A stretch of DNA of 64,000 nt from Aphis gossypii (lineage: Eukaryota > Arthropoda > Insecta > Hemiptera > Aphididae): NCBI RefSeq assembly GCF_020184175.1, contig NW_026083048.1, positions 1 through 64,000 on the forward strand, in the 5' to 3' direction. The notes beneath the pieces were generated by a model. It did no database searches. It was not told the DNA's origin and saw nothing but the letters and a program-made list of their open reading frames with translations. Shown here in pieces: positions 11,933 to 23,950 of this stretch (positions are counted from its first letter, which is position 1; every line of letters begins with the position of its first letter). The position numbers and the translations under genes were made by a program.

Positions 11933-13300
11933 TTATAATATCGTATAAATAACGATCATGGTGTAATTTAATGCCTGTTGATAAACAAATATTTTAGTTT
12001 TTTTATTTTTACAATATACGTACAAATTTTTTGGATCACCTCCTCTTGAACATGCTACATACAATTGGCCATAAGAAAACCATGGTGTTTCAAGATAAAC
12101 TCCAGTAGTTCTTAATAATTGTCCTTGGGATTTGTTAATAGTGAATGAAAAGGAAAGTCTTACAGGAATTTGTAATCTTTCAAATTCAAATGGTGTATCA
12201 GTTGGTTTAAGAGGTATTCTTGGAATATAAACATGTTCTTCTTTTCCACATCCTGTTAATATTATACCTTCAATTATATTATTCTTTAATGTCTTCACAC
12301 ATAATCGAGTACTATAGCATAATTTAGGTGGATTGAGATTTCGTAAAACCATTATTGGTGCTCCAATTTTCAACGTTAATATATGAGATGGTAAGCCTGA
12401 TATTTCTAAAGAATTCAAAAATTCCATAGGGTAGTATATGGCATGTTCAGGATGACATACAGTGTCAATTGATTTGAACGTTTTACATACCCCTTGAAGA
12501 GAGTTTAATATGTCATTACTGATCGTGTTAACTATTTTTTGGCGCTAGTATAGCCCTTTCACATAACCATTCATGACTGATATAATTTTTATCTATATCA
12601 GGATAAACATGGATTATTAATGAATGAACTGAATCTAAGATACGACAAAAATTAGATGGAAATTTGATTGTGTCATCTGAATTTCTTTCCCATTTTCCGT
12701 CTCCCAGAAGTATTAACTGTTTTGAAAAATTCTCTAAATTAGTATCACCTGTTAGAAATACTCTCATATAATTTTTTAATGTAATTATTTTCACATGTTT
12801 CCATAAATAAGAATTTTTAGACGTGCATGTATTTGGTCAGCTGGTGTTCCTCTTGAAATTATTGGTAATGTTTGTCTAAAATCGCCAGCTAGAATGACTA
12901 TTACTTTCCTCATTATAAAATTATTTTTCTTCAAATCTTGTAACGTTTTATCTAATGCTTCTGGTCCTTTTTTATTTGCCATTGTACATTCATCCCAAAT
13001 GATTACATTCGTTTGTTTAAGTAATTTGCACGTTGCAGGATTATCAATAATATTACAAATAGGTTCTTCTGTTAAATTGAAATTAATCGGTAATTTCAAG
13101 GCTTAGTGAGCAGTACGTCCACCATGTAATAAGGTAGCTGCTACACCAGATGATGCTACTGCTAATGCTATATTTCCACTTTTTCGTACTTCTGCCAATA
13201 TTAAGTTCAATAAAAATGTTTTACCTGTGCTTCCTGGAGCATCTAAAAAGAAAGGCCCTCTTTTTCTTCTATAATGTTTTTCATAATTGTGGGGCGACAA
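11933..13300 (-). pseudogene. Helitron 1 helicase domain (Pif1-like), broken
   Basis: Pieces: 13300-13103 with Walker A in FFLDAPGSTGKTFLLNL and the GVAATLLHGGRTAH block; 13099-12791 with Walker B IIWDECTMANK and the AGDFRQTLP motif; 12794-12528; and 12427-11933 with the final FTINKSQGQ and LYVACSR motifs. This helicase unwinds donor DNA during rolling-circle transposition. There are at least three frame changes. The 5' part of the domain continues at 16320-16740, beyond the inserted element. Confidence 0.82.
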
Positions 13301-13618
13301 TGCAAAACGTACTATTTGCGTTTTACATATTTTTCAGGAAAGGTCATTTTCTGCTGTGCATTAAATAATTGAGATATACATGCTGTGAAAATGTTTAAAA
13401 ATAGATGAAATAACTATGAAATCAATTTCTGCAAGTAAAAGTATTTTAAAATGTATTTTTTGTACTTAAATATAACTTTTTAAATTTTGAATTGGATCAA
13501 AACGTACTATTTACAACAAATGTAACGTTTTGCTTTGATTAACAAAAATAGTACGTTTTGATCAATATTTTTACAAAACGTTCTATTTGCATAAATTAAA
13601 TTTTACAATAAATATAAT

Positions 13619-15166
13619 CTAATATACAAATGTGAAAATGAAAACCTTTTAGTGATATGTTCTCGGAAACTACTGAACCGATCGTTTTGATTTTTTTTAA
13701 ATTGAAGAGCTCATTGCGGAGAAGGTTTATGGCATTTGATCGATTCACAATCCACATTTTAAAGGGTTGCTCAAACGGGGACTTTGAGATTTACGATGGA
13801 AATTTGGTTTATAATTTTTGTTTATAAATGGTTGCTATAACAACCTGATTTATGTGTTAACACATTTATCACTTTATTATTACAGCTAATTATTATGTAT
13901 AAAAACATGATAACATGAAGTCGTAATATACCCTACGCATTTACGCATACACGAGGACAAGTTGTTTTATTTATTATTTTCGAATATTAATTTATTATTA
14001 ATGCGTCTTCATATGCGCACCCCAGTTTATGTACTGTTATTTTTAATTCTTATCTAAAATTGTTTAAATTCTTACAAATTAATAAAAACTAATTAATATA
14101 GTTTTCGAATGTGAGCTGGTGGCAGCCGGACAATTATTTTTGGTATTTATTGAGGTGTACCAAGATTGCAAGTTAAAGCTCTGCACAAAAATGTAATAGA
14201 CGCTATAGTTATCACTGGGAGCGCTAGAGGAGATATAGTTTTAATCCCGAGAATTAAAAAAATCCAACTGATTATCCCTTTGAATTAAAAAGAATACAAT
14301 TCCCCCTCAAAGTTTGCTGTGTTATAACTATTAATTAGTCTCAAGGACAATCATTGAGCATAACAGGGATTGACTTGAGAGAAGAATGTTTTTCACATGG
14401 ACAGTTCTATATCACATGTTCTAGAGTAAGCTCTGCTAGTAGTTTGGTTATTTTAGCCCCAAAAGGCAGTACCAAAAATACTGTTTATAAAGAGTTATTG
14501 AGATGAATAAAATATTTCAATATAAATATATTTTTTTTTTGGCTTTTATAACGTCATAATGTTAATTATCTTTTGCCGACAAATTACAATATTACAACAC
14601 ATGGGCAACCAAGGATCAACATAACATCTAAAAGCAGACTGTAATAAATATAAAAACTGATAAAATAAAAGTTATAGTAGGTACCACAAAAAAATGTACA
14701 TTGGCAAAGCCGGGTTATTCAAGATTTTTGAGAATCAAAACCTAGGTTAGGATTATGTATTAATTGATTATATTAATCTACTGTATTATATCAAACTTAG
14801 TATAACTTTGATACTTTATTAGAGTTAAATCATACACTTACGTACAAACACCACTAGGTCCGCGATGTACCGCAGGTAGATTGCCTATCTGATAATATAC
14901 TGCTGCGAATCAGAATTTTTATTCCGGGCAACAGAAAACTTAAGATAAATCTAGAACATCATCCATCGAATATTAAATAACGTATTGAACAAGGTCTGAG
15001 TCATAAAGAATTGGCATTTTTAACGAGCAACGAAGTGCAAAACACGAAGTAAGCAATACGAAGTCTGCCGGGTCAGCTATTATTATTATTAATATAATAT
15101 TAAAAAAAAATCTCGGTTTTCACCTGAGGTGACTTTTGCGTGGGCAACGCCGGGTGGGACAGCTAG
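13619..15166 (+). mobile_element. Nested Helitron fragment inside the 3-kb TIR element
   Basis: It begins TCTAATATAC after an A, has the family's TTCTCGGAAACTACTGAACCG 5' segment, and ends GGCAACGCCGGGTGGGACAGCTAG before a T, the A|TC...CTAG|T signature. The part at 14840-15050 resembles 32705-33125 of the Helitron nested in the Polinton. It is mostly non-coding. Confidence 0.65.
14160..14510 (+). pseudogene. Helitron helicase C-terminal remnant
   Basis: With one in-frame stop, the plus strand reads IVLIPRIKK, PFELKRIQFPL, SQGQSLSITGIDLREECFSH and YITCSRVSS, the same C-terminal blocks as in the two longer Helitrons here. This remnant shows that the nested element descends from a coding Helitron. 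Confidence 0.72.
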
Positions 15167-16319
15167 TTTAATATAATTTTAAATTTTTGAAATTCAAATA
15201 CTTTGACTCAACTAAGTGTAATAATATTATACTTACTTATACTTATTCAATTAAATATATTTAAATTAAGAAAATATATAACATATAGGGAACCGGTGGT
15301 AGCATCCATATAGGTGAAAGGAATACAAGTTAGGTATAATATATTTTAATAAAACTCTTTTTTAATAACTTTTAATAAATAAAAACTAAAACAAGGTAAG
15401 TAAAAGATTAAAGGAGCACTTGAAAAATTAAAAAAAAAGAATAATATATCAAGTTTTAAATATTTAAAATGTTAAAATTTAAAAAAATAACAAAGTAAAT
15501 ACAATTTTGAGGAACGCTTTCAGTCTTGAAAAATTAAAGCATAGTTAACATATTTTATAACAATTAATATAAAATTATAATCAAACATTTAGTTTAATAA
15601 AGCTGCTTGCCTACTAGATAAATATAAAATTATAGGTCAAGTAAATTATTAAGAATCAAAAACTATGATACAATAACTTAATCATTATCTTCATCATACA
15701 TATTTTCAAGCTCTTCATTTCCAACATCTTCACTATTTTTGAAGATATCTTCATAAAACTGTGTAGTTTTCAGAAATAGTAAAAAATTTCAGCAAATTCT
15801 TGACATGGATAACTTTACATGGTTAGTTTTGGCGAGCATAATAATTAATGTTTCAAAGTTATAAACGATTTTTTTTTCTAATAATTTAGGTTAGCACGTA
15901 GATAATATGTTAAACAAAATACGTATATCATATATTAAAACTATATAATTTAATAAAATGTAACAATAAAAACAAATTTTAAAACACAGTCATTTTTGTA
16001 AACAGTACATTTTGAATTATGAATGGAAATAGTACGTTTTGGAAAAATTGATGTAATTACCACGTTTTGACAAATTTTTTTTTACTTTTTATTACGGAAT
16101 CTATAGCAAATAGTACGTTCTACATCAAACAGTAAATAGTTCGTTTTGCTTCAATTTACTATTTTAAAAACGGTTATTGAATGGGAAATAGTACGTTTTT
16201 ACCTAATCTGATGATGCCAATCGATCCGCCGCCATTTCAAACATATAATTCAATGTATAACTCCATTTTGACAAAAATGCAAATAGTACGTCATTGTCGC
16301 CCACAATTGTTTGGAATGC

Positions 16320-19130
16320 CTTTTTTTGATTGTCAATTAATAATAATTTATTAGTATTGATATATGCATTTAGTTTTTCAATATCATACGACGTTTCACG
16401 AATGATTTCTGAATCTTTTGATATGTTTTCGATTCGAAAAGGAGGTTAGGTTATTTCCCATTGATTTGAATTTTTCCCTGATATTATTAAACACATATCT
16501 TTTATAATTATGAGAGCTTCATTGAATATTTCATCTGTATAATCTAAATCTTTACAACTATTTAGTTTCTTATTCCGATATAATATATCTTCACTCATAC
16601 TTTTTTTATATTTTTCCCATAAAGATCCATAGATCCGATGGGTTACATGAAGTAAAGATAATTGAAAATAATGTTCTTATACTACTCGACTTCTTTGTTT
16701 CATTTGCTCTTGCTAATGCATCATCCTAATGTTTATCATCCTTTATTAACCTAGCTGTTGACATGCTTCTCAATATGATTTGTACGTAATACCATTTACT
16801 GTTCTTAAATATCCGAAAGACATTGGACCAATAACATTATGTAATAAAATTCTCAAAAAAAAACACTCTGAATTACTTGGATGTATTGTATACATTCGAC
16901 CAAGAGTGTCAGATTGGAAGATCTCAGGACTGTGACGTATTCCTTGTTTTCTATGATTAAATTTTTTTTGCGAATTGTCCCATGTAAAATATTTTGGGAT
17001 ATAATAACTTTTTCGCGAAATCATCTGTCTGACATATACTAAAAAATGCTGTTAGAGTTGTTTCAGGTGGTTTCTCAACTTTTTTTCTACATTATCATTT
17101 GAAAAATAAACACGTTGACTATTTTCTAAGTGTACATGTAAATGTTGAACGTTTGGATATCGATCATGAATTTTGAAACCAAAAATTCGCAAAATTGCTC
17201 CGTTACTACTTATATATCTTCCTGATTGATATTCTTCAATTTCATTATTATTTTTATTTTCTATCAAAACATGGCTTGATCACTTCCTTTGTGTATATAC
17301 TTCAAAATGTATTTTACTGCAACTACTGAACTACAAAGTTCAACATTAATATGAGCATTCATTATTTTCGAGATTAGTGGACAATATGGCACAATCCACT
17401 GATTATCAATATACACTTTTTTGTATTTATCATTAACCTTAATAGTTTAACGTTAATAGCAGTCTGGAAACCTCCATTTGTTATACTTCTTCGTCTGTAC
17501 AAAGGATATCCATTTTTATCTGATCTCGTGACATCAAGTAATTTTCTAGGATAATTACATTTACATTGGCCATCCTTCATACATACTGAAAATGGATTCA
17601 ACTGTCCACATGGTCCATGTATCATTTTTTTTTTTTATTATGTGAAATAAATGAGGATCTTTTTCTGGATCTGGTAATTCAGCTTGATATTATCAATTCG
17701 ATCTGGATGAACTTTGTTTTCTAACCATATTAAAATATGAGCATGTGGTAAACCTCTTTTTTGCCATTCTATTGAATAAACCCAAGATATAACATTACCA
17801 AAAATCTTGCACTTAGTTATCAAATCGATTAGCTTTCTTAATTTCAATTTTAATACTCTTGCTATTAAGTCATGTCGATCACTTGGTTGCTGATCAGCCA
17901 ACAATAAATTCATGATTTCTGTCCATCGAATATTACATGTAAATGTAATGAATAAACATGGCTTTCCATTATGTCTAACGTAACAAAGAGCATCTTGTAT
18001 ATATTCATGCATACGTCGTGGACTACCTATAAAACTTGCTGGTAATATACATTTTTGACCCATATCTAAAACATTTTCATCATTTTCAAATGCATCTTTT
18101 AAATGAATATACTGTTCAACTTTAAGAGCTTTTTGATTGCATCGTATATAGCGTAAACGTTCATTTTAAATTTTTGCATACATATCAACAATAAATTGAT
18201 TTAGCAATTGCTTATAATGTAATAAATGATTTTCTGGATTTGCACGTATCATCATTCTGTATGCATAAAATTTCATTGATGACACACGTTTCTTTGTTGA
18301 CAAATCTGTAACTGGATTTATTTCATATAGGTATTTCAAAATGATATCCATCTTCCCCCATCCAAAACATCAATGGATATTGTAAAGCATCATACGATTT
18401 GTGGGTTTCTTGGACTGTTACATACTCATTACTACGTTTTTGTAACACTATATCGCGTTTTGAAAATTCATTCCCATTAATTATAGCTGCTACTTCATTT
18501 ACAACTGGTAAATCATTCATGTTCACTTGAAGGTATTTTGTCGGCTCGAAGTACAATTTGGCATTCATTACTCATCACTCGGCATATTGTCTAATGATGT
18601 TTTGAAAAGTTTACGTTGTGTTCATTTAGAAAATTTTGTAAAGATTGAACTATTTCGTAATGTACATTGGGAACGATCGAACATCTACGTTGTGATTGTA
18701 TATCATCATCACCAATAAAATATATTTGTAAAAATTATGATTCACAATCATATGGAAGAAGAGATCCTATTCTGTGATAAATTTGTCCTTGAATTTTGAA
18801 TGTAGTTTGAAAACCCGACTCTTCCTTTCTGTTCGCACCAAACGAAGTCATGTTGAAGCACGAAATATATTTTCTAATATTACTTAGAAAATGTTTTGAT
18901 TCAATTGTTGTTCCACATAGATACGTTGATAATGGCTCTTCGGAAATAGTCAAATTAGGCAAATTTACCTTCCCCTTTCCACAACACATGTTATCAGATT
19001 CATCTTGAAATTTAAACGCTTTGCAAAACTTACATTCAATATCCATATGACCAAAATAAATACAATGATCGTTATTAAATACGTCACTACAATCATAATT
19101 AAATGCTTTAATTTCTAAATTTTTTTTCAT
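16320..19130 (-). pseudogene. Helitron 1 Rep (HUH endonuclease) region, broken
   Basis: 18735-19130 has a CxxC-rich segment (DIECKFCKAFKFQ) and FNMTSFGANRKE, typical of Helitron N-termini. 17638-18063 holds the Rep core GLPHAHILIWL, the histidine motif of HUH nucleases, after PCLFITFTCN. 17374-17625 begins MIHGPCGQLNP. Around 17281-17325 KYILKYIHKGSDQAMF supplies the paired catalytic tyrosines before a stop; 17052-17267 and 16770-17024 follow. The Rep nicks and religates single strands during transposition. Spread over at least six ORFs, it cannot be functional. Confidence 0.8.
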
Positions 19131-21399
19131 TTTGGACTTTCTTCTTTCTGTACGTTGCCTGATTTATTTCTGGTTTGATGATGATTTTTTTGTTTCTTCT
19201 ATTATATCATCTTCAACTTGATGTGTTACATTATTACAAATTTTATTTTTATTATATTTTATATGTAACAATATTCAAGGCAAAACTGTAAAGGCGTTTA
19301 ACTATCAAACGTACGTTCTTTTATAGACTTTGACTCGATTACCCCTCCATTGGGTGATATACATGGTACACCACTATGGCACTATACGCTTACCCCATTG
19401 GTCCTAACCCAGATAATATTCTAGTACGATTTATTACAACTAAGTTACGACCTTATAATCAAACTTAACAAATATTTTTATATTTTTATACTTTTATTAA
19501 TATTAATTAGTAATTAATAAATACCTTTATATCATTTATATATTCTTTAAAATTTGAATATTATATTTACTTATATCAACAATTGTTTAAACATATGTTC
19601 AATTTTCAAAAAAAAATGATTAATTTACACTTTCATCGAATTTACGCAATTAAGGTTTATATATACATATATTATAATTTAATCGTTCATATAAAAAATT
19701 TTAATAAATAGTATTTATTAATTTAGGCTTGGAAATGGACTGAAAGCTATCGAAATGTAGGTAGGTAGGTAACATACCTAGGTATTTAAAATCACTCACA
19801 TTTGTACTAAAAAAAATATGGCCTTACATTTTGTTTAAAATAACCTTTTAATTCTACAGTTTTTATTTCAATTTAGTTGACTAATGACTGATAATTAAAA
19901 ATATTAATTTCATACATTTAAAAATATAACTTATACTTTGACAAATTAAGTAAAAGAAAAAACCAAACATTGGAATTTGTTGATTAGATTTAGACATTGA
20001 AACATTGTAGATTTATGTAATCAAAAAAAATATATTTTTCGTTAGTAGAAGTTAATTAAAATTAAATTAATTGATTAATAGAGAAATATTTTTTTTTGCG
20101 TCAAATATAATATTATTTTATTTATAATAATAATATTATATAAGATATTATAATCATATTGGATTTTCCCTCCCAAAACCTCCACTGACACTCAGTGACA
20201 TATTCTAAAATATCTATATTTAATAATATTAAATTTTATATGCTATATACATGAAGCTTAATTACCTCTTTTTCAAAAATCTTTGTACCCATCAATATTT
20301 AAGAAGTATAAGAAAGTTTGAAAGTTGACAAAATCTAGGTAATGAATTCGAATATTATTTTATTTTTACATTTTTTTTTTCTAGGCACAGGTTGTCATTC
20401 GTAATTGAACATATAATTGTCAAGGTAATAGCAATGATCCGTTGATAGTTCTTTATTTTATTTAGGGTTAAAAACTTCAATAATGCAACTAGGACTTTTA
20501 CAATTACGAGATATACAGACAAGGGCGGATCCAGCATGTATTTACGGTCGGGGCACTTTATAGGAAAAATGATATAATATTTGATATAACTCCTCCCACC
20601 AAATTTTTTTTTAATATTATTTTTTTCCAAGGGGGGTGGCACTTTCCCCCAGTGCCACCTCCCTGGATCCGCCCATGTATATAGATATATTTTCATGACA
20701 TAGTGATTAAAAAAAATGACTTTTTTAATGCATATTTTTGCATGTTTTGACATTTTTATATTTTATGATTTTAATTGCATATTTCAATGTTTTTTGTTGC
20801 TTTTAAATATGATATATTTATAGTTTCGATTAATAACAAAATTAATTAATAGTTATATACTTGTAGCAATAAATTGTTTTTCCATTGTTGTATTATATGT
20901 ATGAATATTTTATAATAGATGTTAGTACGTAAGAAATAAGTTAAGAAAAACTATAGATAATAAGTAAAACAGTAAAATTCAATAAGTTAAGCAATATTTA
21001 ATTATTCACAGAAATAGGTTAAAATAACAATTGTGCAATTCAGTGCCAGTAAACTTTATATTACAGTTAGCATAGTAAGCAAGATATAATAATAAGAAAT
21101 GTAAATAAATTTGTTTAATAATTTACTAATCGGGTTAAAATAACAATTACACAATAATCATAGTGTCTATAATTGTAAATTTAACGTAGTAATAGAAAAA
21201 TGTAGAACAATCGATAGTAATTCGATTGTAAGTGTAATATATAAGTGAGATGGCTAAGACAGCAAAAAGAGTCAGTGGTGGTGATCGTGTGACTCGATCA
21301 CCACCGGACGTCGTGTTCAAACTTCAAATAAATTATTTTGCGTTATTTTGTGTTTAACTTTATTTTGGTATACGTCCGAGTAATCGGCGTATACGACAC
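19131..21399. other. AT-rich intergenic DNA left of the Polinton
   Basis: No gene supported. It holds one MITE (20523-20674). Near 21277-21305 lies a hairpin (GGTGGTGATCG...CGATCACCACC), followed by an AATAAA and an imperfect palindrome GTATACG...CGTATAC (21369-21395). That combination looks like part of a solo LTR or SINE, but I could not define ends. Confidence 0.45.
20523..20674. mobile_element. Short MITE
   Basis: GGGCGGATCCAG at the left end and its exact complement CTGGATCCGCCC at the right bound about 152 bp of non-coding DNA. Short G- and C-runs inside extend the pairing. No transposase and no certain target duplication. Confidence 0.65.
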
Positions 21400-21405
21400 C
21401 ATATA
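21400..21405. repeat. Polinton 6-bp target duplication, left
   Basis: CATATA, matched exactly at 47126-47131. Six bases is the integrase-generated duplication length of Polintons. Confidence 0.88.
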
Positions 21406-22190
21406 AGTAGTGTAAAATAGCCGGTTCTGGATCCCCCCCGCTTCACCACCCCCCGCCCATAAACGCGGCAGGTTGCGGCAGGCTGCGGCAGGCTGTGCGG
21501 CAGGTTCTACGTCACGACCACTACCCCCCGCGCGTATCGTGGCCCTATACCCCGCCACTATCCCCGCCCCACCCCGCGCGTATCACGACCCTATCACCGC
21601 CCCACCCCGCGCGTATCACGACCCTATCCCCGCCCCACCCCGCGTATCACGACCCTATCCCCGCCCACCCCGCGCGTCACGACCCTATCCCCGCCCCACC
21701 CCGCGCGTATCACGACCCTATCCCCGCCCCACCCCGCGCGTATCACGACCCTATCCCCACCCGCCCCGCGCGTATCACGACCCTATCCCCGCCCCCCCCC
21801 ACCCCGCGCGTATCACGACCCTATCCCCGCCCACCCCGCGCGTATCACGACCCTATCACCACCCCGCCCCGCGCGTATCATGACCCTGTCCCCACCCCGC
21901 CACGCTACCGCGGCAAGCCGCGCCAGCCCCGTTACGTCATACATACTATATACATACCTATATACTATATACATACATACATACATACATACTATATACA
22001 TACATACATACTATATACATACATACATACATATATATACATACATACATACATATACATACATACATACATACATAGCTATATCCTATACCCCACCCGC
22101 CCCGCTACCGCGGCAAGCCGCGCCAGCCCCGTTACGTCATACATACTATATACATACCTATATACTATATACGTACATACTATATACATA
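21406..22190 (+). repeat. Polinton left terminal inverted repeat
   Basis: In order: unique end, GCGGCAGGCTGCGGCAGG repeats, about ten copies of a roughly 32-bp GC-rich unit (CGCGTATCACGACCCTAT...), a GC-rich block with CCGCGGCAAGCCGCGCCAG, and ATAC microsatellite, with part of this repeated. Long proline/histidine ORFs here are products of the repeat, not genes. The right arm has the same parts in other copy numbers. Confidence 0.85.
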
Positions 22191-22455
22191 ACACATAAGT
22201 GCGCGCGCAGGGAGCTCGTGGCACCCTCTATCCGGTCCGCCAACCCTTTTATCGTATACGCGCGAATTTTCGCGCTAAATTAATATTGTGCTCGCCGCTT
22301 GACGTTTTGAGCGCCGTAAGTCGATCTAGTCTCGATAACTGATTACGCAGATTTATTGTTAACTATAAGATAATATCGTTATATAATATATTTCACGCGG
22401 CAGTGACGCTCTGCCCGCCCAACGTTTGACAAGTGCGTTTAATTATTAACAGTGT
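22191..22455. other. Polinton promoter/leader region next to the left TIR
   Basis: A GC-richer 265-bp stretch between the ATAC microsatellite and the first gene. No ORF is supported; it is a likely promoter for the plus-strand gene. Confidence 0.4.
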
Positions 22456-23524
22456 GTGAGGAACAAAAAATGGCAGGTCAAGCTATTCCTGTTCAGGTTT
22501 ACGGTGGACTTGCGAGTAAAAATATACAACGCTCGTCTACTAAACAGTCACTACACCACCACCACCACCACTAACGATTTAATTGACGCCACGAACTTCG
22601 TTATAGACTTCGCTGCACGGAAGTCCATCACCATAGGACTCGATCCGTCGGACGTATTCAACGTATCCGTACAGATAATAACACCATCGCGTTATGTAAG
22701 CATAACAAGTGACTTTTTGCGGCGTATTTACTCATTGATGGGATATATTCTCTCAATTATATCCGACCCACCTGTTAAAAGTCGCGAGAGACTTTTCCTA
22801 AAAGACGAAATTAACACGCTGTCCAAAACTACTTATCGTGTCGAAAATATGCTCGTAATCGAGTCACATCTCCGTCAAGGATGTCGCGTGCTTTTGAGCA
22901 GGCAAAATCTACTAAGGCTTCAAGATATGCAATGGGCAATCGACGAATCGATCGCGCGAAAATCTAATGTCGTACGATCTATAGTAATGGAGCAAACTGA
23001 CCTAATTGCGTCATATTTAAGTATGAACGTTTATGTGGAAAAATCTGCGTGCGTTGAAGAAATGATTGCTGCCACCCGAAATATTCATAACAATTTACAC
23101 ACAATGAATATAATACCGGAGAGTCAATGCAGTTTCATTAACCAGATTAAATTGTTCGCCAACAAACAATTAGCATTGTGTTGGTCGGCGAACGTTCAGG
23201 CTAGCAGCGCGCATTGTTTACCCAATAGTGATAGCAACGGCAACGGTGTTAACCGTGATACCGCTTGGTCAGCGAACGTTGGAGATTCCACCTTGCATTG
23301 TTTACCCAATAGCGATGGTGGTTGCGGCAACGTTGTTAACCGTGGTGGCGGCAACGTCAGAGCTGGAGAGGTAATATATATATATTATACTATGAATATA
23401 TTGTATGTTATATATATAATATTTATACGTATGTTATTTACAGTTTATCGGTTTCCATGAAAATATCGACCCTACATTGCTGACATTTATGCAGTGTACC
23501 GATAATGGTGTCCAGATGCTGTAA
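22456..23524 (+). pseudogene. Polinton left-end protein of unknown function, two exons, frame-shifted
   Basis: The long frame (22456-23460) begins at GTG, but the natural ATG is at 22470 in another frame, which runs into a (CAC)n run at 22553-22570. A frame change in that run joins the two, so the copy is either broken or mis-assembled. The body is mainly helical. The C-terminal third holds two copies of a roughly 35-residue unit sharing WSANV, HCLPNSD and VNR. A GTAATA...TTTACAG intron (23371-23443) leads to a short last exon ending TAA at 23522-23524; without splicing the frame reads into a hydrophobic AT-rich tail. I do not recognise the family. Confidence 0.55.
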
Positions 23525-23950
23525 TCTGCCCACTACATTCAATCAATCGTCCGTCAAGGATACAAGGGGTTAGAAAGAATGCCGGTCCCGTTATAAGATG
23601 AAACACATGTGCATTATAATACTTTTCTGTACTATCTGTATTTAGGTCATCCGCTCACGCATTAATATAACATATTTTGTACATTTTGTATTACTTATAT
23701 TATTGTAAAGACTTGTACATGCATGTAATATTGTTGAATTTCTTCATATTATATTATACTTTGGGAAAAAAAAAAAACGCGTTATATTTTGTTATTTTTA
23801 CTTTATTTATTACAAAAACATAATTATGCATAATATATATAATAGTATACATACTCTAGTTGTACATATTGAGTAAAGTGAAAAAAAAAAATACAGATTA
23901 TTTTATATATACAAGGATAATATTATATATATACATTTTAAACTATAATA
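23525..23950. other. Spacer between convergent Polinton genes
   Basis: Contains a 12-A run near 23765 and, near 23802-23812, TTTATTTATT, which on the minus strand gives AATAAA poly(A) signals for the capsid gene. No ORF. Confidence 0.55.

Larger units (their letters stand above)
13292..16302. mobile_element. 3.0-kb TIR transposon with subterminal repeats, inserted in Helitron 1
   Basis: The ends are inverted copies: GGGCGACAATG then CGTACTATTTGC on the left, complemented on the right. Behind each end a motif close to AAACGTACTATTTGC recurs in both orientations: left near 13304, 13500, 13525, 13545 and 13578; right near 16025, 16110, 16135, 16190 and 16285. Such subterminal arrays are transposase-binding sites in other DNA transposons. 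An 8-bp imperfect duplication suggests hAT-, P- or Merlin-type chemistry. No transposase is readable; a short acidic ORF end on the minus strand (15760-15679, ending ENMYDEDND) might be a leftover exon. A nested Helitron occupies 13619-15166. Confidence 0.62.
13283..16310. repeat. Imperfect 8-bp target duplication of the 3-kb TIR element
   Basis: ATAATTGT (13283-13290) and ACAATTGT (16303-16310) flank the element, 7 of 8 bases identical. One extra G precedes the left TIR. Confidence 0.5.
11933..19130 (-). mobile_element. Helitron 1, degenerate, interrupted by another element
   Basis: Minus-strand pieces follow Helitron order: cysteine-rich N-terminus (19130-18735), linker (18568-18166), HUH-type Rep (18063-17638), further Rep with two tyrosines (17625-16770), then SF1B/Pif1-type helicase (13300-11933). 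A 3.0-kb TIR element (13292-16302) is inserted just before helicase motif I. I found neither a TC 5' end nor a CTRR/hairpin 3' end, so the limits given are coding limits only. Stops and frame changes are many. Confidence 0.8.

Noticed and set aside
21473..22283. Long Pro/Arg/His/Tyr-rich ORFs in the left TIR
   Set aside because: They are translations of the GC-rich tandem unit and the ATAC microsatellite in several frames; the same appears in the right TIR. No start context or family resemblance.
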